The notes below the pieces were generated by a model. That model was not told the origin of the DNA. It saw only the letters and a program-made list of their open reading frames with translations, and did not search any database. Source: Micromonospora sp. H61 (GTDB lineage Bacteria > Actinomycetota > Actinomycetes > Mycobacteriales > Micromonosporaceae). Taken from it: a stretch of 64,000 nt of DNA. Of the stretch, positions 34,419 to 43,037 are shown piece after piece (position 1 is the first letter of the stretch; each line of letters starts with the position of its first letter). The translations under genes were made by a program, and so were the position numbers. The stretch spans positions 33,050 through 97,049 of the forward strand of contig NZ_JAGPXY010000020.1 in assembly GCF_018070325.1 (NCBI RefSeq), written 5' to 3'.

Positions 34419-36221
34419 TCAGCGCCGGGCCGCGGAACGCCGGTACGCCCGCCACCCACCGCTGGAGCTGATGTCCTCGGCCGGTGGGCCCGCCGCATAC
34501 GCTTCGCAGAGAAAACCGAGCACGTCCCGCCCGTCGTGCAGCCGGACCCAACCGAGCGAGAGGGGTGCCGGCACGCCGGCCAGCAGGCCACCGACCGCGG
34601 CGCTGGGCAGCCGCCACAGCTCGACCTCGATCGGATGGCCCGTCGAGCTGTCCGGGCCGATCCGGACGAGGCCGGGCAGTCCCTCGCCGTCGGGGGTGTC
34701 CATCCGGTACAGCCGGTAGAGCGGTGCGGTGCGGGCGGTGCCGGCGAGGACCGCGCCGTGCCCGAGCAACTCGCCGTTGCGGGACTCACCGGTGAGGTGC
34801 CGGCCGACCACGGCGACCAGCAGTTCCGCCGAGCGCTGCGACGGCGGTGAGACGGCCTCGACCGCGCCGGGCGGCGCACCGCCCTCGGTCAGGGTGGCGG
34901 CCAGCCGGGCCAGTGTGGTGTCGCTGAACGCCGGGCCGACGAGGGTCAGGCTCGCCGGGCGGCCGGAGCTGGTGAACCCGTTGGGTACGGTCACCGCGGC
35001 CAGGTCGAGCAGGTTCGCGAACTGGGTGTAGCGGCCGAGCATGGCGTTGCGCCCGATCGGGTCCTCGGCGATCTCGTCGAGTGTGAAGGTGGTGCCGACG
35101 GTGGGCACCACCAGCACGTCGATGTCCTGCCAGAGCTGGTCGACCTGCGCTCGCAGTTCGCGCAGGCGGTGCTGACCCCGGAAGGCGGCGATCGCGTCGT
35201 AGCGCCGCCCGGTCTCCAGTACGGCCCGGGTGACAGCGAGGACCGACTCGGGGTGCGAGCGCAGGAAGCCGTCCAGGGCGACGAGTCGCTCGGCCACCCA
35301 GGGTCCCCGGTAGAGCAGGTCGCCCGCCTCGAAGAAGGCGCCGAGCGGCACCGACCGGGGGGACCCGACGAAGGTGCGCAGCCGCTCCACGCCCGCAGCG
35401 AAGCGGGTCTCCTGCCCGGTGTCGCCGAAGAACTCCAGGTCTTCTGTCCGGGGCACCCCGAGGCGGAGCGTCCCCGGCGGGCGGGGCACGACCCGCTCGG
35501 CCGGGAACGGACGCCCCCAGGGGTCGGCGGGGGTGACGGCACGGGCGGCGTGCAGCACGTCGAGGGCGCCGGCCACGTCGGGGGCGAAGACCGACACGCA
35601 GTCCAGTGAGCGGCAGGCGGGCACCACGCCGGCCGTGCTGAGTAGACCTCGGGTGGGCTTGAGGCCGACTATCCCGTTGAGTGCCGCCGGCACCCGGCCG
35701 GAGCCGGCGGTGTCCGTACCCAGGGCGAAGCTGACCTGGCCCGCGGCCACCGCGACCGCCGAGCCGGAGCTGGAGCCCCCGGAGATGAGGCCGCCGCCGA
35801 ACACGCTCTGGCAACTGCCGTACGGCGAGCGGGCGCCGGTCAGGCCGGTGGCGAACTGGTCGAGGTTGGTCTTGCCGACCAGCAGCGCCCCGGCGTCGAG
35901 GAGCCGGCGCACCACCGGAGCGTCCTCAGCGGCCAGGTAACCGAAGTCGGGGCAGCCCGCGGTGGTGACCATGCCGGCCACGTCGATGTTGTCCTTGACC
36001 GCGAACGGGATCCCGTACAGCGGCAGCGCGGGATCACCGTGGCGGGTCAGCGATCCGGCGCGCTCACGTAGGAGTTCGGCCGGGACCGCGCTGATCCAGA
36101 CCGGCCCGGCGTCGCGCCCGGCAAGCCCGTCCAGGACGCGTTCGGCGTGGTCCGCCGGGGTCAGGCCGCCCTCGCGGTACGCCGACCGAAGCTCCGCAAT
36201 GGACCTCGTTCGCTCTGGCAT
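34419..36221 (-). CDS. atzF: Allophanate hydrolase
   Basis: A 600-residue amidase-signature enzyme that splits allophanate to ammonium and CO2. The Ser-cisSer-Lys triad is K76 (PFAVKDNID), S150 (GGSSSGSA) and S174 (DTAGSGRVPA), with spacing equal to AtzF. The family-specific C-terminal domain (about 470-600) is present, beginning NGELLGHGAVLAG. ATG 36221 is preferred; the frame is open to 36278 across a perfect 8-bp-arm palindrome, so if the upstream Met were used the operator would be coding. No clear ribosome binding site precedes 36221; a leaderless transcript is possible. Confidence 0.9.
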   Translation of the reverse strand: MPERTRSIAELRSAYREGGLTPADHAERVLDGLAGRDAGPVWISAVPAELLRERAGSLTRHGDPALPLYGIPFAVKDNIDVAGMVTTAGCPDFGYLAAEDAPVVRRLLDAGALLVGKTNLDQFATGLTGARSPYGSCQSVFGGGLISGGSSSGSAVAVAAGQVSFALGTDTAGSGRVPAALNGIVGLKPTRGLLSTAGVVPACRSLDCVSVFAPDVAGALDVLHAARAVTPADPWGRPFPAERVVPRPPGTLRLGVPRTEDLEFFGDTGQETRFAAGVERLRTFVGSPRSVPLGAFFEAGDLLYRGPWVAERLVALDGFLRSHPESVLAVTRAVLETGRRYDAIAAFRGQHRLRELRAQVDQLWQDIDVLVVPTVGTTFTLDEIAEDPIGRNAMLGRYTQFANLLDLAAVTVPNGFTSSGRPASLTLVGPAFSDTTLARLAATLTEGGAPPGAVEAVSPPSQRSAELLVAVVGRHLTGESRNGELLGHGAVLAGTARTAPLYRLYRMDTPDGEGLPGLVRIGPDSSTGHPIEVELWRLPSAAVGGLLAGVPAPLSLGWVRLHDGRDVLGFLCEAYAAGPPAEDISSSGGWRAYRRSAARR

Positions 36222-36240
36222 ACAGTCGATTGTCGACTGT
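36222..36240. promoter_or_regulatory. Palindromic operator at the start of the allophanate hydrolase gene
   Basis: ACAGTCGA, 3 nt, TCGACTGT: a perfect 8-bp inverted repeat that touches the ATG. Its core TTGTCGACTGT resembles FadR-type GntR operators, and a FadR-type regulator gene starts the same operon 80 bp upstream. Confidence 0.72.
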
Positions 36241-36320
36241 TCTGTTTCAGGAAACCGCGCGGCACGTAACGACGACATGACGGCGCGTGGCCGCAGCCCG
36301 CCGGCCCTGGCTGACGTCAG

Positions 36321-36986
36321 CTAGCCGAGGTACGAACGCGCGCCGTGCCCGGAGAGCACGGCGAGCACCTCCTCCGGGTCTCCTCCGGCGACCGCCTCGA
36401 ACAAACGCTCGTGCCGGTGGACCCCGTCCAGCGGCTGCGCCAGCTCCGCCTCCCGGCGCAGGTTGATCGCCATGTAGAGCTGGAGCTTCACCAGGATCGA
36501 GCCGTACACGGCGGAGAGTTGCCGGTTGCCGGCGAGCGCCACCAGCGCGACGTGGAACTCCCGGTGCGACTCGGCGACCGCCATCCGGTCACCGGCCCGG
36601 GTCGCCTCCCTCAACTGATCGAGCGTCGCACGCAATCCGGCGAGGTCACCCTCCCGAGCGACCGGGATCCCCGCCCGCACCGAGAAGCGTTCCAGCATGT
36701 CACGCAGCTCGTACAGCTCCTGCACGTCGCGGTCCGACAGGGTGGCTACCCGGACTCCACGCCGGGGCACGTGCTCGACCAGCCCCTGCTGGGCCAGCAA
36801 CCGCAGCGCCTCCCGCAACGGAGCCCGGCTGATCCCCAGCCGCCGGGTCAACTGCTCCTCCACCAGGCGCTCGCCCGGGTCGCTCTTGCCGCTGAGGATT
36901 TCCCGGGTCAGCCGAGAGACGGCGAGGTCCACCAGGCTGACGCTCTCCAGCTCACCATCCACCGTCGATGCAGCCACGTCGTCCAC
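36321..36986 (-). CDS. GntR family regulator (FadR subfamily, FCD domain)
   Basis: A 221-residue regulator. The winged helix covers LTREILSGKSDPGERLVEEQ and LTRRLGISRAPLREALRLLA; the FCD ligand domain shows ELYELRDMLE and the metal-binding Asp/His pattern AESHREFHVALVALAGNRQL with HRHERLFEAVAGGD. GTG 36986 is chosen because it keeps a normal length; the frame upstream to 37097 has no other support. It is the first gene in the direction of the biuret/allophanate operon and is likely its local repressor, responding to an intermediate. Confidence 0.9.
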   Translation of the reverse strand: MDDVAASTVDGELESVSLVDLAVSRLTREILSGKSDPGERLVEEQLTRRLGISRAPLREALRLLAQQGLVEHVPRRGVRVATLSDRDVQELYELRDMLERFSVRAGIPVAREGDLAGLRATLDQLREATRAGDRMAVAESHREFHVALVALAGNRQLSAVYGSILVKLQLYMAINLRREAELAQPLDGVHRHERLFEAVAGGDPEEVLAVLSGHGARSYLG

Positions 36987-37105
36987 GCCGATGAGTCTGC
37001 CACCTGCCCCCGGACGACCGGCCTGAGCGCACCCCCTCGGCAGGCCGCGTCGGTGCGTCGCAAGGGCGTCGGAGCGTGGGCCGGCCGGCCAGAACATTGC
37101 CGATT

Positions 37106-37121
37106 CGCCGGCTGCACAGCC
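37106..37121 (-). terminator. Short hairpin after the PAS-PP2C gene
   Basis: CCGGCTG and CAGCCGG (7 bp) around CA, beginning 21 nt after the stop of the PAS-PP2C gene on the minus strand. No T-tract follows. It could also be an operator for the GntR gene downstream. Confidence 0.4.
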
Positions 37122-37141
37122 GGGTGTCGGAGTCCGGCCGG

Positions 37142-38401
37142 TCAGGCTCGGTGCGGTGGGGCACCGATGGCCAGGACAGCGGTGTCGTCGGTGAGTCCGG
37201 CGCCGAACGTATCGAGTAGAGCGGTGACGGCGGTGACGGCTGCGGCGGCGGTGGTGGGCGCGAGAGAGCGGGCAAATCGGGCGAGGGCCGGCGCTCCGTA
37301 GCGGCCGTCGGCGGTCTCACTGCCGACGGGACGAGCCTCGGTGAGTCCGTCGCTGTAGAGGAGGAACGTGTCGCCAGGGTTCACCACCACCGTGGTGTTG
37401 GTGTATCGGGAGTCCGGGAAGGCCCCCACGATGCGGCCCTTCGTGGGGTGGTAGTGGATCGAGCCATCGGCCCGCAGTAGCAGGGGCTCCGGGTGCCCAC
37501 CGCTGGCGATGATCGCGGTGAAGCCGCCGACGGCCGTCGTGGGTGTGAGGATGCCGAACACGACGGTGCAGTAGCGGGCGTCCTCCCGGTATTCCTGCCA
37601 GAGCACCGTGTTGAGGTTGTGCAGCGCGGCGGCGGGGTCGGGGTCGTAGACGGTTGCGGCCCGCAACGTGTAGCGGGCCAGGGCGGTGACGGCAGCCGCT
37701 TCGACCCCCTTGCCGCTGACATCGCCCAGGAAGAACCCCCAGCGGCCGTCGACGAGGGGGAACAGGTCATAGAAGTCGCCGCCGACATGGTCGGTGGAGG
37801 CCGCCCGGTAGTACGCGGCGCTGTCCAGTCCGGGCGGAGTCTGCAGCACGGCGGGGAGGAGACTGCGTTGGAGCTTGCCGACGAGGTGCCGCAGCCGTTC
37901 GTCCTCGCGTTCGGCGGCCTTACGGGCATCGAGGAGCTCTCGTTCGTAGGCACGGCGCATCTTGGCGTCGAAAATCGCCGTCCGGATGAGTTGGGGTTGA
38001 CCCTCGCTGCCGGCCTTGACGATCGACGTGACGAGGACCGGCATCCGGGTGCCGTCCTTGGTACGGAGTTCGAGGGACACACCGCCGATCTCGCCCTGCA
38101 TGGCCAGAATCGGCGCGAAGTGGGTCTCGTGGTAGATCCTGCCGCCACCGGTGAGGAGATCGCTGAAGCGGCGCTGACCGACGAGTTCCTCGCGGCGGTA
38201 GCCGAGCCACGTCAGCAGGGTGCCGTTGATTTTGGCGATGGTGCCGTCCAGGAGGGTGGACAGGTGCCCGCAGGGCGCGTTCTCGTACAGGTCTTCGAGG
38301 TCGTCCTCCAGCAGGGCCGGGAACCCGGCTTCACTCGGCTGGGCACTCCTGTCGTCGCCGGAACCTTGGCCGCGAGGGTCGTGCCCCGAAGTTGCGGTCA
38401 T
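37142..38401 (-). CDS. PAS domain PP2C-type phosphatase (RsbP-like)
   Basis: A 419-residue protein. A PAS domain (about 38-160: CGHLSTLLDGTIAKINGTLL, then GYRREELVGQRRFSDLL) joins a short coiled coil (AYERELLDARKAAEREDERL) and a SpoIIE-type PP2C domain with the metal motifs DHVGGDFYDLF and GDVSGKGVEAA, later SDGLTEA and GLTDDTAVL. RsbP of Bacillus has this PAS-PP2C build and dephosphorylates a STAS protein in energy stress. ATG 38401 overlaps the stop of an RsbQ-like hydrolase gene as ATGA, exactly the rsbQ-rsbP gene order. A STAS protein gene follows upstream at 40347. Confidence 0.9.
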   Translation of the reverse strand: MTATSGHDPRGQGSGDDRSAQPSEAGFPALLEDDLEDLYENAPCGHLSTLLDGTIAKINGTLLTWLGYRREELVGQRRFSDLLTGGGRIYHETHFAPILAMQGEIGGVSLELRTKDGTRMPVLVTSIVKAGSEGQPQLIRTAIFDAKMRRAYERELLDARKAAEREDERLRHLVGKLQRSLLPAVLQTPPGLDSAAYYRAASTDHVGGDFYDLFPLVDGRWGFFLGDVSGKGVEAAAVTALARYTLRAATVYDPDPAAALHNLNTVLWQEYREDARYCTVVFGILTPTTAVGGFTAIIASGGHPEPLLLRADGSIHYHPTKGRIVGAFPDSRYTNTTVVVNPGDTFLLYSDGLTEARPVGSETADGRYGAPALARFARSLAPTTAAAAVTAVTALLDTFGAGLTDDTAVLAIGAPPHRA

Positions 38402-39204
38402 CGGTAGGCGGCCCTGCAAAACGACGTGATCGCTGCGGCGGTGGCCTCCGGCGCGCTCAACTGGGGGCAATGCCCTGTCGCATCCAAGGTCACGAGCCGA
38501 CTTCCGGCTATCTGCGCATGCACGAACGCGCCGACTTCGGGCGGCGCGATGGCGTCCTGAGCACATTGCAGGATCAACGTGGGAACGCTCACCGCGGCGA
38601 GATCCGCGCGGTTGTCAGACAGGAACGTCGCACGGGCGAACACCTGCGCCATCGCGGGATCCGTCCGGCAGAAGCTCGCCGTCAGCTCTTCACCCAGCTC
38701 CGGCCGCTCCGGGTTGCCCATGATCAAAGGTGCCATGCTCGACGACCAGCCGAGGTAGTTGCTCTCGAGTGAACCGAGCAGGTCGTCGATGTCGTCGCGG
38801 GTGAAACCGCCCCGGTAGTTTTCGTCGTCGATGTAACACGGTGAGGGGGTGACCAGGACAAGCGCGGAGAAGCGGTCCGGTTCGCGGTTCGCCGCGAGGA
38901 CCCCGATGCTCGAACTGACCGAATGCCCCACGAAGACCGGCTGCTGGAGGTCGAGGTCCTGGCAGATGCTCAGCACGTCGTCGGCGTAGCCGTCCAGGGA
39001 GGCGTACCGGTCAGCGTCCCAGGCCGCCGGATCGGCTTTGCCCGATCCGACGTGATCAAACAACACCAGCTGGGCCCATTGTCCGATTTCGGCTACCACA
39101 TGACGCCACATCTGCTGATCGCAGCCGAAGCCGTGCGCGAGCACAACGGTAGGGCCGCCCTGACGACCGGTCACCACCACGTTGTTGCGGTTGCGTACGC
39201 GCAT
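38398..39204 (-). CDS. RsbQ-like alpha/beta hydrolase
   Basis: A 268-residue alpha/beta hydrolase. VRNRNNVVVTG, VVLAHGFGCDQQMWRHV and LFDHVGSGKAD form the oxyanion region, the nucleophile Ser is in VFVGHSVSSSIGVLAA, the Asp in LQCAQDAIAPP and the His in DATGHCPQLS. The sequence AHGFGCDQQMW and VGHSVSS are those of RsbQ, the small-molecule-binding activator of the RsbP phosphatase (and of karrikin/strigolactone receptors, its plant relatives). The gene overlaps the PAS-PP2C gene by 4 bp. ATG 39204 is chosen over 39228. The activating ligand is unknown. Confidence 0.9.
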   Translation of the reverse strand: MRVRNRNNVVVTGRQGGPTVVLAHGFGCDQQMWRHVVAEIGQWAQLVLFDHVGSGKADPAAWDADRYASLDGYADDVLSICQDLDLQQPVFVGHSVSSSIGVLAANREPDRFSALVLVTPSPCYIDDENYRGGFTRDDIDDLLGSLESNYLGWSSSMAPLIMGNPERPELGEELTASFCRTDPAMAQVFARATFLSDNRADLAAVSVPTLILQCAQDAIAPPEVGAFVHAQIAGSRLVTLDATGHCPQLSAPEATAAAITSFCRAAYR

Positions 39205-39302
39205 TCGCCTATTTTCCACCACCCGCATCTTTGGACCAAGCGCCGGCTCACCTGGGCGAACGTCGCCGCACGAACGACCCTGGCAGACCCGATGGGCGAT
39301 GA

Positions 39303-39927
39303 TCACCAGGATCGGCAGGTGAACCGCTCCCTGGTGGCGATGGCCGTCACCGCGGCGGACAATTCGTGTCCGATCCGTTCGGCCTCCTCCCAGTGCACGA
39401 TCGTCACCCCGATCGGCAGCTTCTGCGCCGGTGGTCGGCGCAGCGCGAGGTCGTCCGGGTCGGCCACGATGCCGTACCAGGCCAGTAGCCGGCACCACCG
39501 GCGGACCTCGTGCTCGTCTTGCCGCCACTCCGGTGCAGTGTGGTGTCCCGCCTCCGGCCAGGCGAAGGCCATCAGTCGCCGGGGTTGGGCGATGTGCAGC
39601 AATCGGCGCGACTGCGGCCCCCGCCCATGCAGGTTCACCGCCCAGTCCGGCGACAGCGGTGGCCACCGGTACGGCCCCAGCCCGTCGACATCGATGAGCT
39701 GGTGGACTGCGCCGATCAGGTCGAGCATCGGGGCGAGCCAGCGCGGTGCGGCCAGCGCCAGTCGATGGTCCGCAAAGGCGGCGCGCAGCCGATCGCCCAG
39801 AGCGCGGTTTTCCTGTTCAGCCCTCGACCCCGGTCGCGGAGTGGGCCGCGCCGACCGGTACCGAGCTGCAACCCGCCCCGGTCACCAGAACCAGAGCCGC
39901 GCCCACCGCAGCGCCTGCACCCCTCAT
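39303..39927 (-). pseudogene. Frameshifted lipoprotein gene
   Basis: From ATG 39927 (GGGAG upstream) the frame encodes a lipoprotein signal peptide, AAVGAALVLVTGAGCSSVPV with lipobox VTGAGC, but stops at 39817 after 36 residues. A second frame, open through the same point and without an obvious start of its own before 39728, continues as AEQENRALGDRLRAAFADHR and LDLIGAVHQLIDVDGLGPYR to the stop at 39303. Joined, these would give a lipoprotein of about 207 residues. I read this as one gene split by a frameshift near 39820-39840; the second part could instead be a separate 141-residue gene. The function is unknown. Confidence 0.5.
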
Positions 39928-39933
39928 GTAGGG

Positions 39934-40347
39934 CTACTCCCCCCGATCGACGCTCCCCAATCGAGAATGGGATAACCGACTCGCGTTGGCCGCCGGGATA
40001 TCCAGGTTTATCCCGGCGCTGGTCACTGCCAGCAGGTAGCTGACGCATGAGGCGGCGGCGCGCAGAGCCAACGTGACCTCGGCAGACTCCGCCGCGCGCT
40101 GTATACGCAGCAGGGCGCTGATGCCGTGGGCGCTGAAGAACGTCACCTCGGAGAGGTCGAGCACCAGACGTGCGGGTCGCCTGGTGATCACGTGTTCGGC
40201 CAGCTCACTGATGAGATGAGCGGTGCTCATGTCGACCTCGCCGGAAACGGCGATCAGTGGCGCATGCCGATCATTGCGCAGGTCGAGCGTCATGATCGGT
40301 TTGGTGGGCTGAGCGTGCTGCCGGGTGGGTTGTTCGAGGATGGACAT
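39934..40347 (-). CDS. STAS domain anti-sigma factor antagonist
   Basis: A 137-residue STAS protein: LIAVSGEVDMSTAHLISELA, then RLVLDLSEVTFFSAHGISAL and LLRIQRAAE. The phosphorylatable position, usually DSSG, reads FFSAHGISALL, so Ser is present in a slightly altered loop (SAHG). ATG 40347 is preceded by GGGAGG at about 5 nt. It lies upstream of an RsbQ/RsbP-like pair on the same strand and would be a natural substrate of the PP2C phosphatase. No RsbW or sigma gene is adjacent; the nearest are at 56303 and 60667. Confidence 0.85.
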   Translation of the reverse strand: MSILEQPTRQHAQPTKPIMTLDLRNDRHAPLIAVSGEVDMSTAHLISELAEHVITRRPARLVLDLSEVTFFSAHGISALLRIQRAAESAEVTLALRAAASCVSYLLAVTSAGINLDIPAANASRLSHSRLGSVDRGE

Positions 40348-40603
40348 GACGCCTCCCGATCTGCTGCATCGGTGAGTCGGACCCTGCCGCGGCGACGAGG
40401 CGCGGGAGGCGGACCTGGGCGCATGTCTTGACCCGCGGACCACCCTACCCACGATTTCGCCGCCCACACCATTCGAGCCGTGGGCAAGCATCGATCCGGC
40501 AGTGCTGGCGAGAATCCCCGAAGAGGTGCCCCTCGTCCGGTTCGGTCTGCCGGGCTGAGGGTAGGGCCACATGCTGGAGGGCGGTCCAGGCGAGGAGGCG
40601 ACG

Positions 40604-42397
40604 GTGGCGGACGCGACGGTGGCGGACCTGGTGGTGGCCCGGTTGGCCGACTGGGGCGTGGACCGGGTCTTCGGCTACTCCGGGGACGGTATCGATGGGG
40701 TGATGGGGGCGCTGCGTCGGGCCGGTCGGCCGGAGTTCGTGCAGGCCCGGCACGAGGAGACGGCGGCGTTCATGGCCTGCGGGCACGCCAAGTACACCCG
40801 CGGGCTGGGGGTGTGCCTGTCGACCCAGGGACCGGGCGCGGTACATCTGCTCAACGGCCTCTACGACGCCCGGCTGGACTCCCAGCCGGTGCTCGCCCTG
40901 GTCGGCCAGCAGGTGACGTCCGTTCTCGGTAGCGGCTACCAGCAGGAGATCGACCTGGTACGCCTCTACGGCGATGTGTGCGCACAGTTCGTGCAGACCG
41001 CGTACACCCCGGAGCAGCTGCCCATGCTGCTCGACCGGGCGATCCGCGCCGCCCTGGCGACCCGCAGCCCGACCTGTGTGATCCTGCCGCACGACGTGCA
41101 GACCGCCCCGGCCCCGGACCTCGGCGCGCACGAGCACGGGATCATGGTGACCAACCCCGGGTTGCCGGTGCCCGAGCTGCGACCCCGCGCCGGTGATCTG
41201 CGGGCAGCCGCGGACGTGCTCGACGCCGGCGAGCGGGTGGCGATCCTGGTGGGGCAGGGTGCCCGAGCCGCCGCCGGCGAGGTGGTCGAGCTGGCCGAGG
41301 CCCTCGGCGCCGGCGTGACGGCGTCGCTGCTGGGCAAGCCGGTGCTGGACGAGGCGCTGCCCTTTCACACCGGCGTGATGGGCCACCTGGGCAGCACCGC
41401 CAGCAGCATGCTGATGAACGGGTGCGACACCCTGCTGATCGTCGGCAGCAACGATCCCTGGTCGGAGTTCTACCCGACACCGGGGCAGGCGCGGGCGGTG
41501 CAGATCGACATCGACGGTCGACGCCTGGGGATGCGCTACCCAGTGGAGGTGCCGCTGCTCGGCGACGCCGCCGAGACCATCCGGGCGCTGCTGCCGCTGC
41601 TCACCGCCCGGCCAGATCGGAGTTGGCGTCAGCGCGTCGAGGGCGAGGTGACCCGCTGGCGGGACATCGCCCGGCAACGGGCGACCGCCACCGCCGAGCC
41701 GGTGAACCCGCAGTACGTCCTGCACGCCCTCACCGACCGGCTACCCGCAGACGCACAGGTGGCGGTGGATGTCGGGTCGGTGACCTACTGGTACGCCCGG
41801 CACCTGCGGCTGCCCGTCGGTGTGGACGCGCACCTGTCCAGCACCCTGGCGTCGATGGGCTCGGCGCTGCCGTACGGGCTGGCCGCGAAACTCGCCACCC
41901 CGCACCGACCCGTGGTGGCACTCGCCGGGGACGGGGCGATGCAGATGAACGGGCTGGCCGAGTTGCTGACCGTCGCGCACCGCTGGCGCGACTGGGCGGA
42001 CCCCCGGTTCGTGGTGCTGGTGCTGCACAACCGCGACCTGGCCGAGGTGAGCTGGGAACAGCGGGAGATGGAGGGCGATCCCCGCTTCGTCGACTCCCAG
42101 CGCCTGCCCGACGCGCCGTACGCCCGGTGGGCCGAGTTGTTGGGCCTGCGCGGCGTCCGGGTCACCAGCCCGACCGAGGTCGACAAGGCCTGGGACGAGG
42201 CCCTGTCGGCGGACCGGCCCACGCTGATCGAGGCGATCGTGGACCCGGCGATCCCGCTGCTTCCGCCCGCGCAGCCCTACGAGAAGGTCGCCACCATGTA
42301 CGAGGCGCTCGGTCGGGAGGACACCGACCTGGGCCGGCGGGCGCTGGCGCACCTGCGCCGCGAACGGGCCACCGAAGGCTTCGACGATCCGCTGTGA
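40604..42397 (+). CDS. PoxB-like thiamine diphosphate-dependent enzyme
   Basis: A 597-residue ThDP enzyme with the three POX/AHAS domains. The cofactor-activating Glu is in VQARHEETAAFMACGHAKYT, the ThDP/Mg motif is GDGAMQMNGLAELLTVAHRW, and VALVGQQVTSVLGSGYQQEI is typical of pyruvate dehydrogenase/oxidase-like actinobacterial enzymes. GTG 40604 is used because GAGGAGG lies 5 nt upstream; the ATG at 40571 has no such site. It precedes an HPP membrane protein and a molybdopterin enzyme on the same strand. Substrate (pyruvate or another 2-oxo acid) is not certain; no membrane-binding C-terminal peptide is obvious. Confidence 0.87.
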   Translation: MADATVADLVVARLADWGVDRVFGYSGDGIDGVMGALRRAGRPEFVQARHEETAAFMACGHAKYTRGLGVCLSTQGPGAVHLLNGLYDARLDSQPVLALVGQQVTSVLGSGYQQEIDLVRLYGDVCAQFVQTAYTPEQLPMLLDRAIRAALATRSPTCVILPHDVQTAPAPDLGAHEHGIMVTNPGLPVPELRPRAGDLRAAADVLDAGERVAILVGQGARAAAGEVVELAEALGAGVTASLLGKPVLDEALPFHTGVMGHLGSTASSMLMNGCDTLLIVGSNDPWSEFYPTPGQARAVQIDIDGRRLGMRYPVEVPLLGDAAETIRALLPLLTARPDRSWRQRVEGEVTRWRDIARQRATATAEPVNPQYVLHALTDRLPADAQVAVDVGSVTYWYARHLRLPVGVDAHLSSTLASMGSALPYGLAAKLATPHRPVVALAGDGAMQMNGLAELLTVAHRWRDWADPRFVVLVLHNRDLAEVSWEQREMEGDPRFVDSQRLPDAPYARWAELLGLRGVRVTSPTEVDKAWDEALSADRPTLIEAIVDPAIPLLPPAQPYEKVATMYEALGREDTDLGRRALAHLRRERATEGFDDPL

Positions 42398-42479
42398 CGC
42401 CGGGCAGCCATGACGAACAAGGTTCGGGAGAAGTGTTCCCGAGCAAGCGCGGAGCGGCACGAGCGACAGGGGGAAGGTG

Positions 42480-43037
42480 ATGGGCCGAGCGGGGCGCTCC
42501 GCGCACGCCTTCGCCGGCGGCGCACTGGCGGTGTTGCTCGCCGGGCTGGTCGCCCTCGTCACCCACCAGCCGTGGCTGTTCCCCAGTCTGGGACCGGCGG
42601 TGATGTTGCACGTGGAGAAGCCGGCGTCGCCGGAGTCCTCGCCGCGCAACACGTTCATCGGGCACGGGGTGGCCCTGTTGGCCGGGTACCTGTTCCTGGT
42701 GGTCTGCGGGCTTGCCGACGAACCCTCGGCGCTCCAGGAGGGGGTGACCTGGTTGAGGATCGTGGCGGTGGCCGGGTCGCTGGCGGTCACCGCGTCGGTG
42801 CTGGTGTTGTTGAAGGCGTCGCACGCCCCGGCGGGCGCGACGACACTGATCGTGAGCCTGGGCCTGCTCCGTACCCCGACCCAGTTACTCGTCGCGGCCG
42901 GCGCTGTGGTGCTGGTCACGGTCGTCGACTGGCTGTACGGACGGGTGTCGGGCCGGCCGATGCCGCTGTGGGCGGCGTCCGCGCCGTCACCGGAAGGAGG
43001 ACATCGTGGTGGACCGGATCGCCGACCCGTGGGGTGA
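42480..43037 (+). CDS. HPP family membrane protein
   Basis: A 185-residue protein with about four hydrophobic segments. AHAFAGGALAVLLAGLVALV leads to the family motif HQPWLFPSLGPAVMLHVEKP (an HPP-family P-x-LGPS/LGP loop), then SSPRNTFIGHGVALLAGYLF and SHAPAGATTLIVSLGLLRTP. Plant and cyanobacterial HPP proteins include nitrite transporters (NitT1), so a transport role near a molybdopterin nitrate-reductase-like enzyme would fit but is inferred. ATG 42480 follows GGGGGAAGG. Its 3' end overlaps the next gene by 32 bp. Confidence 0.85.
   Translation: MGRAGRSAHAFAGGALAVLLAGLVALVTHQPWLFPSLGPAVMLHVEKPASPESSPRNTFIGHGVALLAGYLFLVVCGLADEPSALQEGVTWLRIVAVAGSLAVTASVLVLLKASHAPAGATTLIVSLGLLRTPTQLLVAAGAVVLVTVVDWLYGRVSGRPMPLWAASAPSPEGGHRGGPDRRPVG

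Noticed and set aside
39746..39931. Plus-strand open frame of 61 codons
   Set aside because: It is antisense to the lipoprotein signal peptide on the minus strand, which has a clear lipobox and ribosome binding site.
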